A stretch of DNA of 33,677 nucleotides, taken from positions 1 to 33,677 of the IMG/VR virus record IMGVR_UViG_3300043429_000668, one strand, 5' to 3'. The number at the start of each line of letters is the position of its first letter. The stretch's first letter is position 1. Source of the DNA: a virus. The notes beneath the pieces are model-generated. The model ran no database searches and had not been told where the DNA came from. It saw nothing but the letters and a program-made list of their open reading frames with translations. This document shows positions 21,261 through 29,624 of the stretch, in pieces. Position numbers and translations under genes: made by a program.

Positions 21261-22561
21261 TCGACCAGGCCCGCGACGACTACGTTTTCGACCACGGCGC
21301 GCAGCTGATCGAAATGCGGTCGGCCTGGGGCGGCACGACGCTCCCGCCGATTAACTGGGGCGACTCTTTCGGCGGGCAGTCGCCGGCAAACCCGGTTCTC
21401 GCGCTCCAGGTTTCGGCGTTCCTGGCGTGTGTCCGGGTGCTGGCGGAGTCGGTCGCTCAACTCCCGTTCCACTTGTACCGGGTGAACGCGGACGGGACGA
21501 AAGAGCGGGCGGTCGACCATCCGCTGTATGCGATCCTGCACGATCGGCCGAACGGCTGGCAATCGTCGTTCGAGTTCCGGGAGACGCTCGTCGCGCATAC
21601 GGCGAGTTGGGGCAACGGCTACGGGCGGAAGGTATTCGACACGCGCGGCCGGCTCGCGGAAATATGGCCGATTCATCCGGCCTACATGGAGCCCCGCCGG
21701 CTGGAGAATAACGCGATCCTCTACGCGCACCGGGAGCCCGGGTTGCCGGCGGCGGAGTATCGCGACGACCAGGTCGTTCATGTCCGGTTCCTGTCGGACA
21801 ATGGGTATATGGGCATGGTCCCGTTGTCGCTGTCGGCGGGCGTGCTGCAACTGGCCCGGTCGATGGACACCTACGCGCGGAAGTTTTGGGAAAACGACGC
21901 GCGGCCCGGCATCGTCATGGAATCCAACCAGCCGATTCCGAAAGAGGCTCAGGATTCGTTGCGGCAAAACTGGGAGCGGATGCACCGCGGAAGCGCGAAC
22001 GCCGGCCGGACGGCGATCCTTCCGAACGGCGTCACGATCAAGGAACTATCCGGCGCGTCGAATGAGTCGGCGCAGCTGATCGAAATGCGGGTGTTCCTCG
22101 TCCAGGAAATCGCCCGGGCGATGCGGGTTCCCTGTTCGATGATCGGCGAAAACAGCCGGTCGACGTTCTCGAACGCGGAGCAAGAGCAACTGTCGTTCCT
22201 CCAAAATACGCTTGTCGCCTGGTGCCGGCGGGTAGAGTCGGCGTTCGAGCGGTCGCTGTTGTCCGGGATGCCGGGCTATTCGATCGGCCTGGACGTTCGC
22301 GGGATGCTCCGCGGCGATTCGGCCGCGCGGGCGAGCTACTACGCGGCGCTCGCGGCGCTGGGCGTTTTGAGCCCGAACGACATTCGCCGCCTGGAGGATA
22401 TGCCGCCGATCGTTTCGGCCGGCGCGGACGAATACTACCTCCCGGCGAACAATCTCGCGCCGCTGTCGGCGATCGTCGCCGGCGCGGCGGCGTCCCCGGC
22501 GGCGGCGCCGGCGGTCGAGACGGAACCGGCGGACAACGGAGGCGGCGACAATGGAGATTGA
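21257..22561 (+). CDS. Portal protein, HK97 family
   Basis: 434 residues. Clear family landmarks: VSAFLACVRVLAESVAQLPF near 54, HPLYAILHDRPN near 88, GNGYGR near 117, and MRVPCSMIGENSRSTFSNAE in the C-terminal half, with NNLAPL before a low-complexity tail. It forms the dodecameric ring through which DNA enters and where the connector binds. It is coupled to terL and to the protease gene, which starts 11 bases before its stop. Confidence 0.96.
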   Translation: MIDQARDDYVFDHGAQLIEMRSAWGGTTLPPINWGDSFGGQSPANPVLALQVSAFLACVRVLAESVAQLPFHLYRVNADGTKERAVDHPLYAILHDRPNGWQSSFEFRETLVAHTASWGNGYGRKVFDTRGRLAEIWPIHPAYMEPRRLENNAILYAHREPGLPAAEYRDDQVVHVRFLSDNGYMGMVPLSLSAGVLQLARSMDTYARKFWENDARPGIVMESNQPIPKEAQDSLRQNWERMHRGSANAGRTAILPNGVTIKELSGASNESAQLIEMRVFLVQEIARAMRVPCSMIGENSRSTFSNAEQEQLSFLQNTLVAWCRRVESAFERSLLSGMPGYSIGLDVRGMLRGDSAARASYYAALAALGVLSPNDIRRLEDMPPIVSAGADEYYLPANNLAPLSAIVAGAAASPAAAPAVETEPADNGGGDNGD

Positions 22562-23300
22562 ACGGCGGGCGCTGGCGGTCGCGGATTTCCCGGAGGCGGT
22601 CGCGGTGGAAGATCGCGGCGACGGCCGGCGCCGGTTCCGCGGGTATGCGGCGGTATTCGATCGTATGTCGCAGGATCTCGGCGGCTTTCGGGAGGTTTTG
22701 TTGCCCGGGGCGTTCGACGCGGTGCTGTCCCGAAAGTTCCCGGCCCCCGGCCGGCCGTCGGCGGCGGCCCGTCGCGCCAACGATTGCATCGCCTGTTGGA
22801 ATCACGACCCCGGGCAGTTGCTCGGGCGGACGTCGAGCGGGACGCTCACGCTCGAAACGGACGACCGCGGGCTCCTGTTCGGGATCGACCCGCCGGATAC
22901 TCAACTCGCCCGGGATCTGGGGGCGCTGGTGGCTCGCGGGGACGTCTACGGCGCGAGTTTCGCGTTCACTGTCGACCCGGCGGATGAGTCGTTCGCGGTC
23001 GACGAGAGCGGGCAGACGATCCGGACCATCCGGGCGGTTTCGGGGCTGTTCGACGTTTCACTCGTCACGACCCCGGCCTATTTGGACACGGTCGCGAGTC
23101 TTCGAAAGCTGGAAGTATGGCGGTCGCTGACGGCGTCGGCCCCGGCCCCGGCGGCGCCGCTGGCGGCGGACCCGGACGCGCTCCGGGCGGAGGTCGTCGA
23201 GCGTGACCGGCGGACCTGGCGGTCGGTGCTGGCGCGGACCGCGTCGGTGCGGGCGGCGGCGGAGGCGGAGCGGTGGCGGGCGGTTGCCCGGGGAGGCTGA
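22551..23300 (+). CDS. HK97-family prohead protease
   Basis: 249 residues. FRGYAAVFD near 29, NHDPGQLLGR at 84-93 with His85, GASFAF at 134-139 with Ser136 and VSLVTTPAY later match the U35 serine protease family, which cleaves the capsid delta domain during maturation. The C-terminal 50 residues are Ala/Arg-rich and probably interact with scaffold. An unusual insert (FPAPGRPSAAARRAND) precedes the His motif. Confidence 0.93.
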   Translation: MEIERRALAVADFPEAVAVEDRGDGRRRFRGYAAVFDRMSQDLGGFREVLLPGAFDAVLSRKFPAPGRPSAAARRANDCIACWNHDPGQLLGRTSSGTLTLETDDRGLLFGIDPPDTQLARDLGALVARGDVYGASFAFTVDPADESFAVDESGQTIRTIRAVSGLFDVSLVTTPAYLDTVASLRKLEVWRSLTASAPAPAAPLAADPDALRAEVVERDRRTWRSVLARTASVRAAAEAERWRAVARGG

Positions 23301-23304
23301 CGCG

Positions 23305-23571
23305 GTGGATTTTCTTTCGACGCAGCAAGCGGTCCTGTTCGTCGGCGTGTTGCTCCTGTTGCTCCCGGGCATCGGCGGCGCTTTCGCGCCGATCGTCTCG
23401 GCTCTGGCCGGCAGGATTCACGACCGGCGGGATTTTGAGAAGCGGACGGTCGCGGAAATCCTCGACCTGCGCGACCGCTGCGCGAAACACGGGAACCCAA
23501 AGGCGGAACGGATCTGCCGGGAACTACTTCTAGCGGTGATCTATGGCGACGGACCGCGGGATCAACACTAG
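23305..23571 (+). CDS. Small membrane protein, possible holin-like
   Basis: 88 residues from the GTG at 23305 (GGGAGG upstream). Residues 9-34 are hydrophobic (AVLFVGVLLLLLPGIGGAFA) and the rest is a charged helix with RDRC and CKHG-like residues. One span is likely. It is the first gene of the cassette between protease and capsid. It may assist lysis or envelope functions; no family recognised. Confidence 0.6.
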   Translation: MDFLSTQQAVLFVGVLLLLLPGIGGAFAPIVSALAGRIHDRRDFEKRTVAEILDLRDRCAKHGNPKAERICRELLLAVIYGDGPRDQH

Positions 23572-24070
23572 TTGCGTCGGATCGGCCGGCGCTGGTTTTT
23601 TGGTGGCGCTTCTGTTTGGGCAGTCGGTGGCGCCGGTTCCCCCGGCCCCGGCGGCGCCGCCCGTGCGGACGGCGTCCATTGTCGCGCCGGCAGTCGCGCA
23701 GGCGCCCCCGGCTCCGCCGCGGGTCGTCGCCCGGCCCGTTGGGTCGTCGGCTGAAATGCGGGTCGTCGACCTGGTGAACCAAGAGCGCGGGCGCCGCGGG
23801 CTCCCGCCGCTGTCGGCGTCGCCGATGCTTATGGACGTCTCGCGAAACTGGAGTCAGACGCAAGCGAACCGTCGGCGTATGTATCACTCGAAAAACGGCT
23901 ACGCGGAAAACGTCGCTTGCGGGCAGGAATCCCCGGAGTCGGTCATGTCTTCCTGGATGAATAGCCGCGGACACCGGGCGAATATTTTGAGTTCACGGGC
24001 AACGTCGATCGGTGTAGGTTGCGCCCGGGCTGCGGATGGTCGCCTTTATTGGACACAATCGTTTCAGTAG
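23543..24070 (+). CDS. CAP (SCP/PR1)-domain protein, membrane-anchored or secreted
   Basis: 175 residues from the ATG at 23543. An N-terminal hydrophobic stretch (about 12-30) followed by a Pro/Ala linker suggests export or anchoring. Residues 70-175 match the CAP fold of bacterial YkwD-type proteins: VVDLVNQERGRRGLPPLSAS, His115 and ENVACG at 122-127, W138, GHRANIL at 143-149, and a closing YWTQSF. CAP proteins are extracellular; biochemical roles vary. This is unusual cargo between protease and capsid genes. Confidence 0.82.
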   Translation: MATDRGINTSCVGSAGAGFLVALLFGQSVAPVPPAPAAPPVRTASIVAPAVAQAPPAPPRVVARPVGSSAEMRVVDLVNQERGRRGLPPLSASPMLMDVSRNWSQTQANRRRMYHSKNGYAENVACGQESPESVMSSWMNSRGHRANILSSRATSIGVGCARAADGRLYWTQSFQ

Positions 24071-24089
24071 TTCCCGGGAGAGTCATCCT

Positions 24090-24770
24090 ATGCGGTCTGC
24101 CTTTAGCCTTTGCGGTTCGTGCGTCGTTCTCGTCGTCATCCTCGCGGGTATCGCGAGTGCCGGCGGCTACGGTTCGAGCGGCGGGAGTTCGCATGGCGGC
24201 TCGACGCGCTCGGCCCCGGCCGCGGGCTACGGCTCGGCGGGTGGCGGCTCGACCCGTTCGGCGCCCCCGGCGGGCTACGGCTCGGCGGGTGGCTCGGTCG
24301 CGCGGCGGGAGGTCGTCGAAATCGTTCCGGAGGTCGTCGAGGTTCCGGCCCCGGCGGCGTCGCGGTCGGTCGTCCAGGCTCCGGCCCCGGGCGCGGCCCC
24401 TGCCCCGGTTTCGGCTCCGGCCCCTGTGGCGGCGCCCCCGGATCCGGCGGAGGCTCGCGGGTTTGCCGACGGCGGGCAGTCGTCCCCGGTCGTCCGCTAC
24501 CTGGTTCGCGAGTTCGTCGAGGTCGACGCGCCGCCCCCGGCTCCGGCTTGCGAGTCGGGACAGTGCGGCGTGACGGCTCCCGGGCAGGGCGAGCAACCGG
24601 ACCGGCTCATCCGCCAGTACCGGGACGCGCGGAAGGAAATGCACGAAACGCAAAAGGCCGCGCGGCTCGAACACCAGAGCTACCGGCATGGTCGCCGGGC
24701 GAATGCGGAAGCCACGCAGCGGAACGCGGTCCAGGCGGCCCGCGACGCGTACCGGGCGGCGAAGGAATAG
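24090..24770 (+). CDS. Secreted Gly/Ser/Pro-rich repeat protein
   Basis: 226 residues from the ATG at 24090. A signal peptide (SFSL...VVLVVILAGIASAGG, cleavage near 23) is followed by repeats of GYGSAGGGSTRSAP, then a Pro/Ala-rich stretch, then a C-x4-C pair and a basic, helical C-terminus (about 170-226). The repeat type reminds me of secreted planctomycete proteins (memory, low confidence). Probable extracellular or periplasmic product; function unknown. Confidence 0.7.
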   Translation: MRSAFSLCGSCVVLVVILAGIASAGGYGSSGGSSHGGSTRSAPAAGYGSAGGGSTRSAPPAGYGSAGGSVARREVVEIVPEVVEVPAPAASRSVVQAPAPGAAPAPVSAPAPVAAPPDPAEARGFADGGQSSPVVRYLVREFVEVDAPPPAPACESGQCGVTAPGQGEQPDRLIRQYRDARKEMHETQKAARLEHQSYRHGRRANAEATQRNAVQAARDAYRAAKE

Positions 24771-24797
24771 CGGCAAGCGCCGCCCGGAGGGCCGGCC

Positions 24798-25559
24798 GTG
24801 CGTCGTCTGGCTCTCGCGCTGATACTGTCGGCGTTTCTCTCGGAAAGTCGGCCGGGGTGGCTGGCGGCGGGCGCGGGGGTGGTCCCACCATCGCAGCCCC
24901 TCCCGGCTCGCGCAGCCCCTCGGCCGGCCCTCTTGGTCGAGCCGGCGCCGCCGCCCCCGGCTCCGCCGGCTCCCGCGGCCCCGGGGTTCGAGTTCACGCC
25001 CGGCCCGCCGGTCGTCGGCCGGCCGATGCGGTCGGATCCGCCGGTCCTGGCGGACGTTCTCGCGCGGCTCCCGGATCCGGAATACTGGCGGGACCAGACG
25101 GACCCCGGCGACCTGGTGACCTGGACGCATGAAGGGACGCATGGGGCGTGCGTTCGTCTTCCGAAGGTTCCCGGCGCGCACGCTATCTACCTGTTGGACG
25201 GTCGCGGCGTGTCGCTCCGGCATCCGCGGCTGACGATTGGCGACGTTGCCCGGTCGATCCCGGCGGACAAGCGCGGGCGGATTTTCGACCTGTACCTCGT
25301 CGAGCAACGGCGCGATTGGGACCGGGAGCCGATCTACCTCGTCGAGGAATGGGTTGCCTACGTCCACGGCACCTTCGCCCGTCGACAACTCGGGCTCACG
25401 CGCCGCGAGGAAACGGAGAGTCACGCGCGGGAGTTGGAGGGCTACTGTCGGGCCATGCTCGCGCTCGCGGACCGTGTTGACCCTGACTACCCGGACCGGG
25501 ACAAGCTGGCGGCGTTCATCGAATGGAATGCGGCGCGGTTCCGGGCCGCGGTGGAATAG
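24798..25559 (+). CDS. Secreted zinc metallopeptidase-like protein (HEGTH)
   Basis: 253 residues from the GTG at 24798. An N-terminal signal-like segment and long Pro/Ala linker precede a domain with HEGTHG at 111-116, an HExxH zinc site, and VEEWVAYVHG at 182-191, where Glu184 or its neighbour suits the third zinc ligand of gluzincins. This two-part arrangement is strong evidence of a metallopeptidase fold. A secreted enzyme could process surface proteins or act in host exit. There is no close family match that I can name. Confidence 0.68.
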   Translation: MRRLALALILSAFLSESRPGWLAAGAGVVPPSQPLPARAAPRPALLVEPAPPPPAPPAPAAPGFEFTPGPPVVGRPMRSDPPVLADVLARLPDPEYWRDQTDPGDLVTWTHEGTHGACVRLPKVPGAHAIYLLDGRGVSLRHPRLTIGDVARSIPADKRGRIFDLYLVEQRRDWDREPIYLVEEWVAYVHGTFARRQLGLTRREETESHARELEGYCRAMLALADRVDPDYPDRDKLAAFIEWNAARFRAAVE

Positions 25560-25656
25560 TCGCGGCGAATATTCCAGGGCAACGGCGCGGCGCTTACCTT
25601 CCGGTGCAATGTCCGGGCAAGGGTTCCCGGCAAAAGTCATACGGGAGCCGTCCGGC

Positions 25657-26985
25657 ATGAATGCCACGCAATCGAAGCTGGTCGAGGATCTGGAGCGGAA
25701 GACGCAAGAGCTGGACGCGGTCATGGGCATGACCTGCGCCGACGTCCAGGAAGAGCAAGCCCGATCGGCGGAGGTCGAGAAGCTGGTCGGCGAGGTCGAC
25801 GCGATCCGCGGCCGGCTCGCGGTGGCGAACCAGGCGGCGGACGCTCGGGCGAAGGCGGAGGCCGTTCGCTCGGCCGCGACCGCCTCGGGCGTGATCGTCC
25901 CGGCCCCTGCCCCGGCTCCGGCTCCGGCGAAGCGTGCGGCACTGACGCTCGGCAACGTCCGCGGGTTCGACACGGCGGAGGATGCGGCTCGGGCCGGGCG
26001 GTTCCTGCGGGCTCTGGCCCGGGGCGAACTGCGCGGCGACTTCACGACGCCGACGGAGGAGCCCAACGCGATGGGCGAGGCGTCGCCCCTCTACGACGGG
26101 CGCGGCTCGGAACTGGTGACGAACGACGTCTACCGGGGCGTGCTGAATCTCCTGTCCTATACGTCGATTGCCACGCAGGTCTGTTCGACCTACGCGGTGA
26201 GCGGCCCGGGGATGTATATCCCGATCGCGGAGATGATGGACGAGGCGGAGTTCTACCTCGAAAACTGCGAGATCAAGCCGGTGACGATGGGCGGGAGCCG
26301 CGCGTTGCTCGACTTGAAGAAAATGGGCGCCCGGGCGCAGGTTTCGAACGAACTGATGGAGGACGCTTTCGTGTCCGTCGGTCAGTTGGTGGCGGCCCAG
26401 TTCGCCTACGCGTTCGCCCGGAAGCTCGATAAGACCTGGCTGCAGGGTGACACGGCGGCCGGGATCTTGGGCCTTTTGGGGCTCATCCCCGCGGCGAACG
26501 TCGTCAGCGTTCCGTCGACGGGCCTGGACGCCGCGACCCTGTCCCGGGTCGTCTCGGTCGTGAACCCGAATGCTCGCGGTCGGGCCTGGGTCGTGAGCCC
26601 GGCCGGCTGGGGGCAAATCATGGGCGTCGCGGCAGGCGCCATCGGTGCGAGCATCGGCGACGCGGTCCGTCCGGTCGTCTACGGCGCCCCGGTCTATCAG
26701 TCGCAGGATCTCCCGGCCGACACGCTCGCGGTGTACGGCGATTTTGGTTCGGCTTGTGCGATCGGCTACAAGCCGTCCGGCTTGCAGATTCGGGCCTCGG
26801 TCGAGCGGGCGATCGAATACGACGAGACGGTTTTCGTCGGGACGGCTCGCTACGCGTGGGCGAACCATTCGCCCACCTACGTCGCGAAGCTGACGGCCGG
26901 CGCGGCGCCGCTGGCCGGCGGCGAGTCGACGGCCCCGGCGTCCCGGTCGGCCCCGGCTCCGACGGCGCCCAAGTCGTCGAAGTAG
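25657..26985 (+). CDS. Major capsid protein, HK97 fold
   Basis: 442 residues from the ATG at 25657 (GGGAG 10 bases upstream); an in-frame ATG at 25609 is less likely. N-terminal coiled coil (1-70, the delta domain) and an Ala/Pro linker precede the mature region. That region shows family landmarks: SYTSIATQV, AVSGPGMYIPIAEMM, ALLDLKKMGARAQVSNELMED, a long helix, PNARGRAWVVSP, and a C-terminal ARYAW. It is cleaved by the protease at 22551. A terminator follows at 27003. The C-terminal Ala/Pro/Ser tail may be exposed. Confidence 0.95.
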   Translation: MNATQSKLVEDLERKTQELDAVMGMTCADVQEEQARSAEVEKLVGEVDAIRGRLAVANQAADARAKAEAVRSAATASGVIVPAPAPAPAPAKRAALTLGNVRGFDTAEDAARAGRFLRALARGELRGDFTTPTEEPNAMGEASPLYDGRGSELVTNDVYRGVLNLLSYTSIATQVCSTYAVSGPGMYIPIAEMMDEAEFYLENCEIKPVTMGGSRALLDLKKMGARAQVSNELMEDAFVSVGQLVAAQFAYAFARKLDKTWLQGDTAAGILGLLGLIPAANVVSVPSTGLDAATLSRVVSVVNPNARGRAWVVSPAGWGQIMGVAAGAIGASIGDAVRPVVYGAPVYQSQDLPADTLAVYGDFGSACAIGYKPSGLQIRASVERAIEYDETVFVGTARYAWANHSPTYVAKLTAGAAPLAGGESTAPASRSAPAPTAPKSSK

Positions 26986-27002
26986 TCGGCGGCGTGATTC
27001 TG

Positions 27003-27039
27003 CCCCCCGGCGCCGGAAGGATTCGGCGCCGGGGGGTTT
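27003..27039 (+). terminator. Rho-independent terminator after the capsid gene
   Basis: CCCCCCGGCGCCG (27003-27015) and its exact complement (27024-27036) enclose GAAGGATT and are followed by TTTCTCTT. This is the clearest intrinsic terminator in the window, located 18 bp after the capsid stop; partial read-through would set the capsid-to-tail ratio. Confidence 0.85.
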
Positions 27040-27059
27040 CTCTTCCCGGAGGGTGGCGG

Positions 27060-27260
27060 GTGCGCGTCGTGTTTCTGAAAAACTTCCGGGGCTATCGCAA
27101 GGCGGAGGCGGCCGACGTCCCCGCGGCGCAGGCGGCGGCCTGGGCGGAGGCGGGTCTAGTTCGTCCGGAGCGGCAAGCGGCGTTGTTCGGCGACCAGGTC
27201 GCGGGCGACGTTCGGCGGGCGGAGAGCCCGCGGCCCCCGGCCCGGGAGGCGGCGCGATGA
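27060..27260 (+). CDS. Small conserved-type head protein
   Basis: 66 residues from the GTG at 27060 (CGGAGGG upstream). VRVVFLKNFRGYRKAEAADVP then AAAWAEAGLVRP resembles the short 'VKFLKAFRGYRPGD...A..L' proteins found next to capsid genes of many siphoviruses. It is coupled to the next gene as ATGA. Structural or connector role is inferred from position. Confidence 0.7.
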   Translation: MRVVFLKNFRGYRKAEAADVPAAQAAAWAEAGLVRPERQAALFGDQVAGDVRRAESPRPPAREAAR

Positions 27261-27886
27261 GTTGCGGCGGACGTTCGGCGTTGTCTTACGATTCGCTCCG
27301 CCGGCTCGCGGAGCCGGTCGTCGAGCCGGTGTCGCTGTTCGAGGTCAAGGAACACCTACGCGTCCCGGTCGACGTCGCGGACGACGACGCGCAGATGGTC
27401 GCGTGGATTGCGGCCGGCCGGCGCATGATCGAAAGCCGGCTCGGGCGTGCGCTTACGCTGACGCATTGGCAGGCGCGTCTAGTCGGCGTCGGGTGCGGCT
27501 GTTCGTGCGACGGCGTCCCGCTGCCGATGCCCCCGGTCTACGTTGACGCGGAGCATCCGCTCGAGGTTTTCTTCCGGAACGGCGACGGCGTCAAAACGAC
27601 GGTCGACCCGTCGGCCTACGTCGTCGACGATGACCGCTGGCCGGCGCGGCTCCGGACCCGGACCGGCTGGCCGGGGGCTTGCTGCGAGACGAGCGTGTAC
27701 GTCCGATTCTGGGCGGGGGTCCGGACGGCGGAGGAAGTCCCGGCGCAGGTCCGGGCGGCGCTCAAAATGCTGGTCGCGTCCTGGTACGAAAACCGGGAGG
27801 CTGTGGCGACGGAGTCGGGGGCGGTCGTTATGCCCCTGGCGGTCGACGCGTTGCTCGCGTCGGAATCCTGGGACGGGGGCTATTGA
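27257..27886 (+). CDS. Head-tail connector (HK97 gp6-like adaptor)
   Basis: 209 residues. LFEVKEHLRVPVDVADDDAQ, then WIAAGRRMIESRLGR and, near the end, VRAALKMLVASWYENRE are hallmarks of the gp6/DUF-type adaptors that bind beneath the portal. An extra Cys-rich loop (GCGCSCDG) is present. Start at 27257 in ATGA overlap with the preceding gene. Confidence 0.88.
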   Translation: MSCGGRSALSYDSLRRLAEPVVEPVSLFEVKEHLRVPVDVADDDAQMVAWIAAGRRMIESRLGRALTLTHWQARLVGVGCGCSCDGVPLPMPPVYVDAEHPLEVFFRNGDGVKTTVDPSAYVVDDDRWPARLRTRTGWPGACCETSVYVRFWAGVRTAEEVPAQVRAALKMLVASWYENREAVATESGAVVMPLAVDALLASESWDGGY

Positions 27887-28210
27887 ATGCGAGCCGGCCC
27901 CCTTCGCGAGGTCGTCGTGATCGAGGAACCGATCGAAACGCGAAACGCGTTCGGCGAGTCGGTCCAAAGCTGGCGGCGGTTCGCGACCAGGCGGGCGAGT
28001 GTCGAGGCGGTTTCGTATTCGGAAACCGTCCGCCGGCAGCAAACCGGCGGCGAGCTATCGCATACCGTCCGCCTGCGGTACGTCCCCGGGATCCTGGGTT
28101 CGATGCGGATTCGCTGGGCGAGTCGGGACGACCGCATTCTCTATATCTCGGGGATCGTCGAGCGGGGCCACCGGCAGGAACACGAACTACAGTGCGAGGA
28201 GCGCGGCTAA
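27887..28210 (+). CDS. Head closure protein (SPP1 gp16-like)
   Basis: 107 residues, start directly after the previous stop. Beta-rich sequence with LREVVVIEEPIETRNAFGES, TVRLRYVPGI and DRILYISGIVERG matches the family that closes the head and docks the tail. Stop and next start overlap as TAATG. Confidence 0.88.
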   Translation: MRAGPLREVVVIEEPIETRNAFGESVQSWRRFATRRASVEAVSYSETVRRQQTGGELSHTVRLRYVPGILGSMRIRWASRDDRILYISGIVERGHRQEHELQCEERG

Positions 28211-28782
28211 TGGCGGAGCCGTTCCTCCTGTTCGATTCCCGGGCCTACTCGGACGACTGCCGGGCGCTGGCGGACGGCTACCGGCGTCTCCCGAAGGCGC
28301 TCGCGCGAAAGCATATCAAGGCAGCGGTGAATCGGGCGGTTAAGCCGTTTGTGCCGGCGCTCCGGGCGGCGACGCCGAAGGGCAAGCCGAAGCGGTCGGC
28401 CCGGGTGGCGGCGGCGGCGGCTCGGGCCGCCGGGAAGAAGTTACCCCCGAACGTCAACCGCCCCGGCCGGCTGCGGCGGTCGATCGTCACGGTGACCAAG
28501 TTCACGAACAAGGTCGACCACGGTTCTTTCGTCTCGCGCGTGACGTTCCGGCGCGGCGAGGGGAAGGGGAATCATGCCCTATGGGTCGAGGCGGGGACCG
28601 CGGCCCGGAAGGCGGGCAAGAGCGGCGCGAACCGCGGCGCCGTGTCGCCCCGCTGGTTTCTGCGGTCGCTGTTCCTGTCGATGGCTCCGGGCATTGCGTC
28701 GAGTATGTCGCTCCACCTGGCGGCCGGTCTGGAGGCGGCGGCCCGCGAACTGCCCAAGTACCTAGAGAAGCGGAGGCGCTGA
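28210..28782 (+). CDS. HK97 gp10-like tail-completion protein
   Basis: 190 residues. LPKALARKHIKAAVNRAVKP at the start, GRLRRSIVTVTKF, HALWVEAGTAARKA and PRWFLRSLF fit the gp10 family of head-tail joining proteins. Basic and Lys/Arg-rich in the centre. Position between closure and DUF3168-type genes supports the call. Confidence 0.85.
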   Translation: MAEPFLLFDSRAYSDDCRALADGYRRLPKALARKHIKAAVNRAVKPFVPALRAATPKGKPKRSARVAAAAARAAGKKLPPNVNRPGRLRRSIVTVTKFTNKVDHGSFVSRVTFRRGEGKGNHALWVEAGTAARKAGKSGANRGAVSPRWFLRSLFLSMAPGIASSMSLHLAAGLEAAARELPKYLEKRRR

Positions 28783-28784
28783 CT

Positions 28785-29180
28785 GTGGCATACCCGGAAA
28801 CCTGGCTCCGCGCCGCCATCGAAGACGCGACCGGCTGTCGGACGTTCCCGGTCCAGGCGGCGGAGGCCGCGGCTACCCCGTTCGTCGTCTACCAGAGGAC
28901 GGGGACGGAGCGGGAGCGGTCGACGATGGCGAACCCGGGCGTCCCCGTGGCGACGTTTTCGATAGTCGTCTACGCGGACACCTACACGGGGGCGAAGGAA
29001 CTAGCGGAGCGTGTTCGGCTCGCGGTGGATGATTTCCAGGGGGAAGAGGGGGGCGTCAGAATCGAGCGCGCCACCCTGACGGACGAAGCCGACGGCGACG
29101 TCGTCGATTTCGCAGGGGAGGGCAAACCCACCTATTCCGTCGTCCTGACGTTCGAAGTCCGGTTCCGCGAAGGGGTCTAG
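28785..29180 (+). CDS. Tail terminator/completion protein (DUF3168-like)
   Basis: 131 residues from the GTG at 28785. TWLRAAIEDATGCRTFPVQA, PFVVYQRTGTERERS, TFSIVVYADTYTGAKELAERV and a closing VVLTFEVRFRE match DUF3168 tail-completion proteins that cap the tail tube. Ribosome site GGAGGCG precedes. Confidence 0.87.
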   Translation: MAYPETWLRAAIEDATGCRTFPVQAAEAAATPFVVYQRTGTERERSTMANPGVPVATFSIVVYADTYTGAKELAERVRLAVDDFQGEEGGVRIERATLTDEADGDVVDFAGEGKPTYSVVLTFEVRFREGV

Positions 29181-29183
29181 AGA

Positions 29184-29603
29184 ATGCCGATTCCCGATTC
29201 CCAAGGCACTATTTTTACGTTCAACGGCGTCACGTTCGAGGCGACGAGCGTAAAGAAAAAGAAGTCCGGCCCGGATCTGGAGAGCGACAAAATCGACGTT
29301 TCGACGGTGAATCTCCCGTCGGGCTCGAAACGCGTTTACCAGGATCCCCCGCTGATCGGCGACACGGCGAGCGGGACGGAGCCGGTCATAACGGTGTCGT
29401 TCCTGGGCCTGGAAGAACCGGACCAGGAAGCGCCGCACGAAATCACCTGCGCCAAGCTGAACATTTCGGGCATGGCTTGGTGTACGGAATACGAGGTCGA
29501 GGCGAACGTCGGCGACGTTCTCAAGGGTACGGCGTCGTTCCGGATTAAGGCGGCGGAGGAAACGACGTCGGCCCCTGCGGCGCCGGTGGCTCGGTCGGCC
29601 TAA
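29184..29603 (+). CDS. Tail tube-like protein
   Basis: 139 residues from the ATG at 29184. Beta-rich sequence with GTIFTFNGVTFEATSV at the start and SGTEPVITVSFLGLEE in the middle, and a helical segment EANVGDVLKGTASFRI. Size and position upstream of the chaperones fit a major tail protein. A C-terminal Ala/Pro/Ser tail resembles that of the capsid. Confidence 0.72.
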   Translation: MPIPDSQGTIFTFNGVTFEATSVKKKKSGPDLESDKIDVSTVNLPSGSKRVYQDPPLIGDTASGTEPVITVSFLGLEEPDQEAPHEITCAKLNISGMAWCTEYEVEANVGDVLKGTASFRIKAAEETTSAPAAPVARSA

Positions 29604-29624
29604 TGGCTCGCGGGAGGGCTCGCG

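Noticed and set aside
23943-26066. 707-codon leftward open frame
   Set aside because: Antisense of the CAP, repeat, metallopeptidase and capsid genes in GC-rich DNA; Arg-rich, no motifs.
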